Assembly (NCBI RefSeq): GCF_900021165.1
Contig: NZ_FCOQ01000023.1
Span: 1 to 57,905, forward strand
Origin: Paenibacillus phocaeensis
GTDB lineage: Bacteria; Bacillota; Bacilli; Paenibacillales; Paenibacillaceae
Direction of reading: 5' to 3'
DNA: 57,905 nucleotides
Shown: one piece after another, positions 51,256 through 57,905 of the stretch
Layout of the letters: every line of letters starts with the position of its first letter
Numbering within the stretch: the stretch's first letter is position 1
The notes under the pieces: model-generated
What the model was told of the DNA's origin: nothing
Databases searched by the model: none
What the model saw: only the letters and a program-made list of their open reading frames with translations
Position numbers and translations under genes: made by a program

Positions 51256-51666
51256 TCACAGCAATTTCAGTTCATGCAGCCGGTCAAAGATCATTCGGCT
51301 GATCAGCGAAGTACGATCGCGCTCCGCATAGCTGAGCCAAGCCATCTCCTCGATCTCGGAAGCCGGCTGAAGCTCGCCTTCCACCTCGGCGAAGTAACAA
51401 GTCATGCGCACGAGCACGCCCTCCGGCTTGCCGTCGGCCTGCGCTTCGAACGTAGCAAAATATTCGGCCGTATCGGGCTTGACCGAGGCGGATAACTCCT
51501 CCTGAATTTCCCGCTGCAAGGTTTCAAGATCCGACTCGCCTGCATCCCTTTTGCCGCCCGGCACATAAAAAAGCTCCTTCCCCTTGGAACGCACGTTCAA
51601 CATGCGGCCGTCCCGCAGGCAGATCCAGGCGATTTTATCGATGTTTGCCTCCATAATTCCCTCCAT
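51256..51666 (-). CDS. Nudix hydrolase
   Basis: 136 residues. The Nudix box is G-KRDAG-E-SDLETLQ-REIQEEL near residues 39-59, with the last Gly replaced. This coordinates Mg2+ for cleavage of nucleoside diphosphate-linked compounds. MutT-like family members remove oxidised nucleotides or related molecules; the substrate here is unknown. GAGGAGGG precedes the ATG at 51666. It lies 45 bp after the YdcZ-like gene, so it may belong to the same transcript. Confidence 0.88.
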   Translation of the reverse strand: MEGIMEANIDKIAWICLRDGRMLNVRSKGKELFYVPGGKRDAGESDLETLQREIQEELSASVKPDTAEYFATFEAQADGKPEGVLVRMTCYFAEVEGELQPASEIEEMAWLSYAERDRTSLISRMIFDRLHELKLL

Positions 51667-51711
51667 AACGAACCCTCCTCTAACTAGATCTCCGTTCAAC
51701 CTTCCAACCCG

Positions 51712-52197
51712 CTAATTCATAACTTCTTGCTTCCGAGCAACGCTCTCAGTGCTGTCGCGCCGCCCGCCTAATTTAAATACGAAAATTCCGCCGACAATGA
51801 CAAGCACGCCCATCAATTGATGAAGCGTAAACGGCACCTTCTGCAGGCCTAACCAGCCCAGGGAGTCAAACAGCAAGGCAAATCCCAGCTCCGAGGTCAT
51901 GACGATGGCTACGGCATAGGTCGGTCCCAGCAGCTTCACCCCCTGCACCATACAGGTGACGACCCCAACTCCGATCAAACCGCTGAACCAGAACCAGAGG
52001 TGCATCCCGGTTAACGAGGTAAACATCCCTTTGCCTTCGACGAACAGGCCAATTGCGAAGGAAGCCGCAAATCCCAAACCTAACACCAGCATCGTTGTTG
52101 TCCAGTTCCCCGTCCGCTCATTCACCTTCGTATTGAACACATTTTGCATTCCGACCAGCGCACCGGCCGTTAACGCAAACAAGATTCCTAACAGCAC
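51712..52197 (-). CDS. YdcZ-type (DUF606) half-size DMT transporter
   Basis: 161 residues, five helices, one half of the usual ten-helix DMT fold, so it should act as a dimer. It has LFALTAGALVGMQNVFNTKVNERTGNW, the most conserved block of the family, and GLIGVGVVTCMVQGVKLLGPTYAV. Start is GTG at 52197 with TAGGGGGATATC before it. It follows the Crp/Fnr-family regulator by 12 bp and has a paralogue at 52949-53374 on the other side of it. The two may form a heterodimer. Substrate unknown. Confidence 0.85.
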   Translation of the reverse strand: MLLGILFALTAGALVGMQNVFNTKVNERTGNWTTTMLVLGLGFAASFAIGLFVEGKGMFTSLTGMHLWFWFSGLIGVGVVTCMVQGVKLLGPTYAVAIVMTSELGFALLFDSLGWLGLQKVPFTLHQLMGVLVIVGGIFVFKLGGRRDSTESVARKQEVMN

Positions 52198-52209
52198 ATT
52201 GATATCCCC

Positions 52210-52908
52210 CTACTCATAAATATTCCGGCTGACCAGATTCTGGAGGCCATCCCGATCCTTGACCGTGATGCCCTCCCGGTTTCGTTCGATCAACCCCAGC
52301 CCTGCAAATTTCTGCAGCACGCGGTTTAAATGCCGATAGCTGGTCCCGATCAAATTCGCGGCATCGGCCAGATCCGCCGTCCCCAGCTTCCCGAGGAACA
52401 GGGCATCCGCTTCGTCAAAGGAAACGGACAACAGATAGCTCGCCAGTCGAATTTCTACCGGATACAGCAAGTTGAAGCTCATGGAGCTGGATTTCATGTA
52501 GAACTTCTTCGTGATGATGTCCAGCAGAAAATACAGCAGCGGCGAATGATCCGCACCGTATCGATGCAGCCAGCGATATTCCACGCCGATCATATGAACG
52601 GGAGACACCGCCTCAACCGTATTGACTATATCCCCGTCGCGAATAAACTCAACATCCCCCACGACCTCCAGCGGGTTTTTAAAGGAGATCACCAGCGTGC
52701 GTCCTTCCGGAGAAGTGTTGAAGATTTTGATCTTCCCTCGGACCAGCACGTACATGGAATGCGAAGGTTCCCCTTGGGTGCAGATCAGTTCTCCCCGCTC
52801 AAATCCGTAAAGCGACAAGTAAGGCAGCAATGCTTCGGGAAAAACTTTTCGCAGTCCATACGTTTCGATATAATCAGCCAACAAGGCCGGGTCCGCTACT
52901 TCTTTCAT
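52210..52908 (-). CDS. Crp/Fnr-family regulator, YeiL-like
   Basis: 232 residues. A cyclic-nucleotide-binding-like beta barrel (about 30-120: GFERGELICTQGEPSHSMYVLVRGKIKIF ... EVVGDVEFI) and a C-terminal winged helix with ADLADAANLIGTSYRHLNRVLQKFAGLGLI. There is no N-terminal Cys cluster, so it is not an oxygen-sensing FNR. The helix-turn-helix differs from the Crp E-R-R type. Encoded between two YdcZ-like genes in one operon, so it probably controls them. CGGAGAGGAG precedes the ATG. Confidence 0.85.
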   Translation of the reverse strand: MKEVADPALLADYIETYGLRKVFPEALLPYLSLYGFERGELICTQGEPSHSMYVLVRGKIKIFNTSPEGRTLVISFKNPLEVVGDVEFIRDGDIVNTVEAVSPVHMIGVEYRWLHRYGADHSPLLYFLLDIITKKFYMKSSSMSFNLLYPVEIRLASYLLSVSFDEADALFLGKLGTADLADAANLIGTSYRHLNRVLQKFAGLGLIERNREGITVKDRDGLQNLVSRNIYE

Positions 52909-52948
52909 GTTCGTTCTCCTCTCCGACGCAGGGGTCATGATGCCTCTG

Positions 52949-53374
52949 CTAAAACTTGAGGATGATAACTCCCGCGATCATCATGCCGATGCCGATAAAT
53001 TGCGGTAGCCGCATTTTTTGCTTGGGTACGCCGAACCATCCCAGACTGTCGATGAGAAAGGTAATACACAGCTGGGCGATCAGGACCGCCGAGATGGTTA
53101 AGGTAACCCCAACCTGCTGGATCGCTGTAACATTGCTAAAAATGATAATCGCCGCCAAGGCCCCTCCGCTGATATATAGCGGGCGTACCTGCCGCAAATC
53201 CTTCATCCCTCCGTCGCGCACGAACACCCAAATGAGCAACGCCGCGACAAAACCGGTAAACTGGGTCAGCGCTGCCGCCGGCCATGTGCCGATATCCGCA
53301 CTGATTCGTGTATTGGCCACTCCCTGCAGGGTGATAAACGCCCCGGCCAAAAACGCAAACAAAATCCCCCTCAT
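52949..53374 (-). CDS. YdcZ-type (DUF606) half-size DMT transporter
   Basis: 141 residues, five helices. LFAFLAGAFITLQGVANTRISADIGTW is the counterpart of the block in the paralogue at 51712-52197, and the two share the C-terminal pattern LIDSLGWFG and a final hydrophobic helix ending in LKF. The ATG at 53374 has GAGGAGAG upstream. First gene of the operon DMT-regulator-DMT. The pair is diverged, which fits a heterodimer better than a recent duplication. Confidence 0.85.
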   Translation of the reverse strand: MRGILFAFLAGAFITLQGVANTRISADIGTWPAAALTQFTGFVAALLIWVFVRDGGMKDLRQVRPLYISGGALAAIIIFSNVTAIQQVGVTLTISAVLIAQLCITFLIDSLGWFGVPKQKMRLPQFIGIGMMIAGVIILKF

Positions 53375-53403
53375 CGTCTCTCTCCTCATTCACGGATCTT
53401 CCG

Positions 53404-53433
53404 ATCCTTTATATCAATACCTTATTAAAGGAT
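53404..53433. promoter_or_regulatory. Inverted repeat upstream of the YdcZ operon
   Basis: ATCCTTTA (53404-53411) and TAAAGGAT (53426-53433) are perfect inverted arms. A -10 like TATAAA (reverse strand, near 53407-53413) lies within the left arm. Possible autoregulatory site of the Crp/Fnr-family protein. A perfect 12-bp palindrome GGACATATGTCC follows at 53453-53464. Confidence 0.4.
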
Positions 53434-53526
53434 ATCTTCTGCCGTTTGGAAAGGACATATGTCCTGCACAAGCGAAAAGCGGTTAAAATAAAGGTAAACT
53501 ACAGCATCAAGCGAGGGGATCATCAT

Positions 53527-54087
53527 ATGCAATGGACATTCACAACCTTAACCGAGTGGGATGAAGCCTGGTGGGACAAGCTCGGACCGATTTATCGGGA
53601 AGCGTTCCCGCACGGGGCCAAACCGGAGAAAATCCTGCGGGGGATGCTCGATCGCCGGATCGCCTGCCTGCATGCGGGACATCATGAGCATGAGGCGATC
53701 GCGATGGCCGTAACCGGCATCAGCGGCAATCCGGGCCGCAAGCGGTTGATTCTCGATTATATGGCGGTTCGCCAAGATCAAAGGGGGCACGGTCTCGGCC
53801 ACCTCTTCTTCTCCCAAATCCGCGGCTATGCCGAGCAGGAACACCAAGCCGAAGCCATCGTGATCGAGGCGGAAGCGGAGGACACCGAGACAAACCGCGA
53901 ACGTCTCCGATTTTGGATCGATTGCGGTTTCAGAGTCACCCCTTATGTCCATCAATATATCTGGGTCCCGGAACCTTACCGGGCTCTATATCTCCCGCTG
54001 AATGATCGCTTCAGGGTCACCGACGACGGCCAATCTCTGTTTCGGGAGATCACGTCATTTCATCATCGATCGTTCCAGGGGAAATAA
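53527..54087 (+). CDS. GNAT-family N-acetyltransferase
   Basis: 186 residues. The acetyl-CoA binding segment is DYMAVRQDQRGHGLGHLFFSQI (QRGHGLG, the standard Q/R-x-x-G-x-G), then AIVIEAEAEDT and WIDCGFRVTPYVHQYIWVP. The N-terminus WDEAWWDKLGPIYREAFP is typical of GNAT domains. GAGGGG precedes the ATG at 53527; the frame is open further upstream without another good site. Substrate unknown. Convergent with the MarR gene. Confidence 0.85.
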   Translation: MQWTFTTLTEWDEAWWDKLGPIYREAFPHGAKPEKILRGMLDRRIACLHAGHHEHEAIAMAVTGISGNPGRKRLILDYMAVRQDQRGHGLGHLFFSQIRGYAEQEHQAEAIVIEAEAEDTETNRERLRFWIDCGFRVTPYVHQYIWVPEPYRALYLPLNDRFRVTDDGQSLFREITSFHHRSFQGK

Positions 54088-54098
54088 TACTTGATCTC

Positions 54099-54527
54099 TT
54101 AATGACCAGACTGCTTGCTTTCATATATTTTGATCAGCAGCGCTTCAAGCTGGGCTTTCTCCGCTTCGCTTAATACCGCCGTCAATCGACGGTTAGAATC
54201 AGCAAGAATTTGGCGCAGAGTAGGCTCAAAAGCCCGACCTTTCGCCGTTGGATACAACAGAATGGATCTGCGGTCATGCTCATCGACCCGGCGTTCAATA
54301 TACCCGGCCTCCTCCAATTGTTTGACGGAACGCGTGGTGGTCGCCTTGTCGAATTGAACCAGACTGGTCAATTGATCCTGGTTCAGCCCCGGCGTTGTTA
54401 AGATCGCCAACAGATAGCTGTGGTTGCCCCCGCCGCCAATTTCGTACGGCTTCAACAGCGCGGCCATTTCCTTTTGGTTCATCCGTTGAAGATAGGCAAT
54501 CAATTTGCCCACGGAAGGGTTATTCAT
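54099..54527 (-). CDS. MarR-family repressor of the linked efflux pump
   Basis: 142 residues. The winged helix is visible as LNQDQLTSLVQFDKATTTRSVKQLEEAGYIERRVDEHDRRSILLYPT, in which the DxRS-type wing (DEHDRRS) is the MarR signature. N- and C-terminal helices give the dimer interface. AGAGGTG precedes the ATG at 54527. It is divergent from a DHA2 efflux pump gene, and the shared intergenic region carries two copies of GTTGC-N4-GCAAC. So it most likely represses both genes until a toxic compound binds. Confidence 0.92.
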   Translation of the reverse strand: MNNPSVGKLIAYLQRMNQKEMAALLKPYEIGGGGNHSYLLAILTTPGLNQDQLTSLVQFDKATTTRSVKQLEEAGYIERRVDEHDRRSILLYPTAKGRAFEPTLRQILADSNRRLTAVLSEAEKAQLEALLIKIYESKQSGH

Positions 54528-54579
54528 CCCCGTGCACCTCTTTGCCATTTTGGGTTTACGCAAATTTTACCTGATATCT

Positions 54580-54639
54580 GTTGCGCTCGCAACTAATTTG
54601 GAGTACACTGGGGATGCTTTAATTAGTTGCAGACGCAAC
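54580..54639. promoter_or_regulatory. MarR operators and divergent promoter
   Basis: GTTGCGCTCGCAAC (54580-54593) and GTTGCAGACGCAAC (54626-54639) are palindromic sites in inverted arrangement; extended arms GCAACTAATT and AATTAGTTGC are exact complements. Between them a promoter reads rightwards: TTGCGC (54581-54586), 17 bp, TACACT (54604-54609). Site 1 covers the -35 and site 2 lies just after the start. Confidence 0.85.
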
Positions 54640-54672
54640 GAAGTGGGATGGAGAATAGAGAGGTGTATTGAG

Positions 54673-56163
54673 ATGAATCGAAGTTTCCAAGGCTCGGACC
54701 TTCGCACGACTTCCTATCAAGAGGATCCGGACATTCAGCGTAAACGCTGGCTGATCCTCATTGTGTTAAATTTGTTTACGTTTATGTCGACGTTAGACGG
54801 CAGCATCGTCAATATTGCCCTTCCGGTTATCTCCAAGGAGCTGGAACTGTCTGTAGCCCAGGCTGAATGGGTCGTCACCGCGTATTTGATGATGATATGC
54901 GCGGCCATCCTCTTTTTCGGCAAATTGGGGGATATCGTGGGTAAAATACAAGTGTTCAAATGGGGAATGGTCATATTCACTGTTGGCTCCCTGCTGTGCG
55001 GCTTCAGCTCCAGCTTGCCGCTGCTCGTGGGCTCGCGGCTGCTGCAAGCGCTTGGGGCATCGATGACGATGGCCAACAGCCAGGGGATTGTCACCGATAT
55101 CTTCCCGGCGGGAGAACGGGGCAAGGCGCTCGGGCTCATCGGCACGTTCGTCTCCCTGGGCAGTATCGCCGGCCCCAGTCTGGGAGGCGTCATCGTCTCC
55201 GCCTTGGGCTGGGAATATATTTTCTGGGTCAACCTGCCCGTCGGCCTCATCGCCATCGCCATCGGTTGGAAGCTGCTCCCGGCGGATCGGACCAAACTGA
55301 AGGTGAAGATTGATAAAGCGGGCAGCCTGCTGTTTCCCCTCTTCATCCTGGCGTTGTTCGCCGGGTTGCTGCTGGGTCAGCAGATCGGTTATCAGGACGT
55401 TCGGATCATCGGGGCGCTCGTGCTGGCAGCCGTCGTGTTCATCGTGTTTCTATGGATCGAAAAACGCAGCGAAGCGCCGATGCTTCAGCTTACTTTGTTC
55501 CGCAATCCGTTGTTCAGCTTAAGCATCCTGACCGGATTCCTGGTGTTCGTCGCCAACTTCTGCTTTAATATCATGGCGCCGTTCTATACGCAGAGCATTC
55601 TCAACCTCTCCCCTTCTCACGCGGGATTTCTGATGATGTTGTTCCCGATTATCATGGTCATCGTCGCCCCGCTCAGCGGCGCGTTATCCGATAAGATCGG
55701 CTCCGAGCTGTTGACGTTCGCCGGCTTGATCGTGATGGTGATCGCACAGATCGGGCTCGCCCGTCTGCACGGCAGCAGCCCCATAGCGCTGGTGGGCGTA
55801 TGGATCGCCATGCTGGGCCTGGGCAGCGGCCTGTTCCAATCGCCCAACAATTCGCTGGTGATGTCGAAGATTCCGAAAACCCAACTCGGCATTGCCGGCA
55901 GTATCAACTCGCTCGTGCGCAATATCGGCATGGTTGTCGGCATTACCGTCGCAACCACCACCTTGTTCAGCGTTATGAGCAGCCGAGCCGGCCGGCGGGT
56001 GACCGGCCTGGTGCCGGATCGCCCCGACCTGTTTCTGTCCGGCATGCATGTGGTGTTCATGACGTCGGCGTCGATTTGTCTCGTGGCCGCGCTTCTGACG
56101 GGCTGGAGGTTCTGGGCTGCAAGACGCGCACAGCGGCGCGGACAGGTTCGGTCTTCGGTTTAG
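54673..56163 (+). CDS. DHA2-family (EmrB/QacA) drug:H+ antiporter
   Basis: 496 residues with fourteen predicted helices. Motif D1 is near residue 45 (LDGSIVNIALPVISKELELS), motif A in GKLGDIVGKIQVFKWG, and motif C in GTFVSLGSIAGPSLGGVIVSALGW, which are typical of EmrB/QacA pumps. It exports hydrophobic or cationic drugs in exchange for protons. GAGAGGTG precedes the ATG at 54673. The control region is shared with the divergent MarR gene. A strong terminator follows. Confidence 0.93.
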   Translation: MNRSFQGSDLRTTSYQEDPDIQRKRWLILIVLNLFTFMSTLDGSIVNIALPVISKELELSVAQAEWVVTAYLMMICAAILFFGKLGDIVGKIQVFKWGMVIFTVGSLLCGFSSSLPLLVGSRLLQALGASMTMANSQGIVTDIFPAGERGKALGLIGTFVSLGSIAGPSLGGVIVSALGWEYIFWVNLPVGLIAIAIGWKLLPADRTKLKVKIDKAGSLLFPLFILALFAGLLLGQQIGYQDVRIIGALVLAAVVFIVFLWIEKRSEAPMLQLTLFRNPLFSLSILTGFLVFVANFCFNIMAPFYTQSILNLSPSHAGFLMMLFPIIMVIVAPLSGALSDKIGSELLTFAGLIVMVIAQIGLARLHGSSPIALVGVWIAMLGLGSGLFQSPNNSLVMSKIPKTQLGIAGSINSLVRNIGMVVGITVATTTLFSVMSSRAGRRVTGLVPDRPDLFLSGMHVVFMTSASICLVAALLTGWRFWAARRAQRRGQVRSSV

Positions 56164-56184
56164 GAGGTATCATAGAAAAATGAG

Positions 56185-56227
56185 AAAATCCGTACCGGGT
56201 GATCTTAACGCTGGTACGGATTTTTTT
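56185..56227. terminator. Terminator of the DHA2 pump gene
   Basis: AAAATCCGTACC and GGTACGGATTTT are perfect arms, followed by TTT on the forward strand (TTTTTTT in all). It also works in reverse with weaker tail (TTTTCTCA) for the small gene at 56255-56545. Confidence 0.85.
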
Positions 56228-56254
56228 CGTATGTTCGTCATCTTCAAGACTTGG

Positions 56255-56545
56255 TTATTCCGCCCATTCGAGCCCTTCCAGAATTCGATATTTCAATAAT
56301 GCAAGCAGGAAGTCCGCATAGAAATCTTTGCGAACGATAATCTTGTATTGGCGTTCCTGATCCCGATTCAAATAAAACAAAACATCGGTATACACGTCGT
56401 TGTCCTCGAACTCTTTCTGCACTTCCCGCATTTTCGATAAAAGCGGTTCATCCTGCAGGAAAGTCAATTCGAACTCCACGTCATCGTCATTCGTCGTCTC
56501 GCGGATCCGAACCCGTTCTGGATCGATTCGGTAATTCAGCGGCAT
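56255..56545 (-). CDS. Hypothetical small acidic protein
   Basis: 96 residues, many Asp and Glu, no signal peptide and no helix long enough to cross the membrane. It begins MPLNYRIDPERVRIRE and ends LLKYRILEGLEWAE; a strand-rich middle (DVEFELTFLQDE) is followed by VYTDVLFYLNRDQERQYKIIVRK. I do not recognise the family. The ATG is preceded by GGGGGACGGGAC, a usable ribosome site. Codon use looks normal for the window and it lies between two real genes, so it is likely a real gene. Confidence 0.65.
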   Translation of the reverse strand: MPLNYRIDPERVRIRETTNDDDVEFELTFLQDEPLLSKMREVQKEFEDNDVYTDVLFYLNRDQERQYKIIVRKDFYADFLLALLKYRILEGLEWAE

Positions 56546-56600
56546 GTCCCGTCCCCCTCATGCTTGGATGCCCTAAGGATATCGTGTCTCCTTTGCGAAG

Positions 56601-57230
56601 TCAACTTTTAGGAAATGCCGACAGAAAATACCGTTCGTACTCCTCCGGGGTGTCGATATCCCGCGGTGCTGGACCGGAAATCTTCACCTCAGAGATCTGG
56701 TCCTTGTATTGCTGCAGCAGCTCTTTGGCACCGGCATCGCCGTCCAGCGCCATCAATTTGGGGAACAGCTGCGCCGCAAATAATACGGGATGCGCCGGAC
56801 GATCGTCATAGCGCGTTTGAACGATCCCGGCACCGGTTTCGGCGAAGGCTTCTGCCGTTTGCCGGACGGCTGCCGGCGAGATTTCCGGCTGATCCCCCAG
56901 CAGAATCAGGACGGCTGCCGGGGCAAAGCGCTCTTCCAACTGCCGGATCCCGGCTGCCAACGAAGCACCCAACCCTCGCCCGGCGTGCGATGTGGTCAGC
57001 CATTCCACCGCAAGCCCCTGGATATGCTCTCGACGAACCGGACCGCCTTCGGCGGCAATCACCGCCACACGAAGGTTCCCGGCCTCCAGCGCTTGATGCA
57101 CAGTCTGCCTGAGCAGGTTGCCGTGCGGGGCCGGCAGCAGCAGCTTGGGTTCTCCCATCCTCCGGGAAGCGCCGCCTGCCAGAATCAGCGCCCAGACGTC
57201 CGCTCGCTTTCCTGCTTCATGTTCACACAC
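56601..57230 (-). CDS. MobA-like nucleotidyltransferase, MocA/PucB type
   Basis: 209 residues. The N-terminal signature is LILAGGASRRMGEPKLLLP, the nucleotide-binding motif of this family; GDQPEISPAAV is the second metal-binding block. These enzymes attach CMP or GMP to molybdopterin for xanthine-dehydrogenase-type enzymes. The GTG at 57230 with GGAG 7 nt upstream overlaps the xdhC gene end by 8 nt; an earlier in-frame TTG lacks a ribosome site. The neighbour supports a role in maturing a molybdenum hydroxylase, whose structural genes would be outside the window. Confidence 0.85.
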   Translation of the reverse strand: MCEHEAGKRADVWALILAGGASRRMGEPKLLLPAPHGNLLRQTVHQALEAGNLRVAVIAAEGGPVRREHIQGLAVEWLTTSHAGRGLGASLAAGIRQLEERFAPAAVLILLGDQPEISPAAVRQTAEAFAETGAGIVQTRYDDRPAHPVLFAAQLFPKLMALDGDAGAKELLQQYKDQISEVKISGPAPRDIDTPEEYERYFLSAFPKS

Positions 57231-57905
57231 GGCAGGACTCCGGGAATAAAGGTGCGTCAAGGAATGGAGAACGCGAATACGTCAAAGCGCTTTCGCCACT
57301 TCCAACGCCGACCGCTCCTTTACGATCGCGAAGGAAACCGCCGCTGCGGCCGTTTTTGACCGCGGTCATCTCCGCCAGAATGCTCATGGCGATTTCCTCG
57401 GGGGTTTCCGCGCCAATGTCCAAGCCTACTGGAGAATACAGCTTGTTCAGCAGCTTAGGATCGATCCCGCCGTCCGGCTCATCTCCCGACCGGCTCGGCT
57501 CCAGAATCTTCTCCAGCCGGTAGCGGGAACCGACCAGGCCAACATATGCGACCTCCGGCGTCAGCATCCGGTGAACCGCCTCCCGGTCCAGGTCCAGGTT
57601 GTGCGACATCACGACGACGTATTTACCCCGAACGTCGACTTGCTCAAACGCATGTCGCGGGATCATCCGCAGCTCGTCCGCTGCGGGGAACCGCTCCCGC
57701 GTCGCTTTATCCGTCGCATGGTACGCGACGGTCACCCGCCACTGCAGCCGGTGAGCCAGGCTGCAGAGCAAGCGCGCATCGTCGCCGACGCCGACGATGA
57801 CCAGCTCCGGGCGCGGTGCGACCCGCTCCAGCAGCAGCTCCAGCTGCGTGCTGCCCTCGGTGCGTCGCACCAGCCCGGCCCGCCGGCCCGCGCCCAGCAG
57901 GCCGG
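57223..57905 (-). CDS. XdhC-family molybdenum cofactor insertion protein, 5' end outside window
   Basis: At least 226 residues are visible; the reading frame stays open to the right edge, so the N-terminal XdhC_CoxI domain is missing from the window. What is seen is the C-terminal Rossmann-like domain: VIVGVGDDARLLCSLAHRL, YVVVMSHNLDLDREAVHRML, YVGLVGSRYRLEKILE and the hallmark YSPVGLDIGAETPEEIAMSILAEM. XdhC proteins bind the cofactor, oversee its sulfuration and insert it into xanthine dehydrogenase. It overlaps the PucB-like gene, so the two are coupled. Confidence 0.88.
   Translation of the reverse strand, partial: GLLGAGRRAGLVRRTEGSTQLELLLERVAPRPELVIVGVGDDARLLCSLAHRLQWRVTVAYHATDKATRERFPAADELRMIPRHAFEQVDVRGKYVVVMSHNLDLDREAVHRMLTPEVAYVGLVGSRYRLEKILEPSRSGDEPDGGIDPKLLNKLYSPVGLDIGAETPEEIAMSILAEMTAVKNGRSGGFLRDRKGAVGVGSGESALTYSRSPFLDAPLFPESCRV

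Noticed and set aside
1..57905. Prophage, transposon, integron or defence island
   Set aside because: No transposase, integrase, phage structural gene, terminal repeats or target duplications were seen; gene content is ordinary chromosome.

Overview
The window looks like a chromosomal segment of a spore-forming Bacillota, most likely Paenibacillus or a close relative. Shine-Dalgarno sites are strong (GGAGG), starts are often GTG or TTG, and base composition is moderately GC-rich. The gene families also fit: BceRSAB, NreABC, SleB-like hydrolase, DUF3231, LysM-M14 endopeptidase, GxGYxYP protein and CUT1 sugar transporter. No rRNA, tRNA, insertion sequence, prophage or CRISPR array was seen.

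Layout. 1-8.8 kb holds two Fur-boxed iron-siderophore uptake units: a partial FecCD permease at the left edge, and a complete binding protein-permease-permease-ATPase-FhuF operon. Between them lie an Lsa/Vga-type ABC-F gene with a full attenuation leader, a HAD phosphatase and a DUF1349 protein. 8.9-15.8 kb has an 800-residue protein with two isoprenoid-synthase-like halves, a SleB-like cell wall hydrolase, an HpaB-type flavin monooxygenase, a CPA2 antiporter behind a structured leader, and a collagen-like protein. 15.9-27.6 kb has an Nramp manganese transporter with a MntR-like operator, a LacI-GH35-CUT1 sugar operon with paired operators, and a secreted GxGYxYP protein. 27.7-32.1 kb is a peptide-antibiotic BceRS-BceAB module. 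32.3-39.6 kb has a LysM-M14 endopeptidase, an aldo/keto reductase, a secreted unknown, a DUF3231 protein with a sigma-G-like promoter, and a sulfolactate set (ComB, MFS, ComA).

39.6-50.6 kb is an anaerobic nitrate respiration island: narGHJI-nreABC-hemerythrin, apparently one operon, followed by a NarK transporter with a C-terminal PAS domain. The narG and narK promoters share an AGGG-N4-CCCY-type palindrome 25 bp upstream of the -10, a candidate NreC site. 50.7-57.9 kb is housekeeping and accessory: Nudix/GNAT, two half-size YdcZ (DMT) transporters around a Crp/Fnr-family regulator, a MarR-DHA2 efflux pair with a clear divergent operator, and a partial xdhC-pucB molybdenum cofactor unit at the right edge.

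The most unusual items are the tandem isoprenoid-synthase protein, the NarK-PAS fusion with its shared operator geometry, and the ABC-F leader, whose mutually exclusive RNA pairings can be read directly from the sequence.
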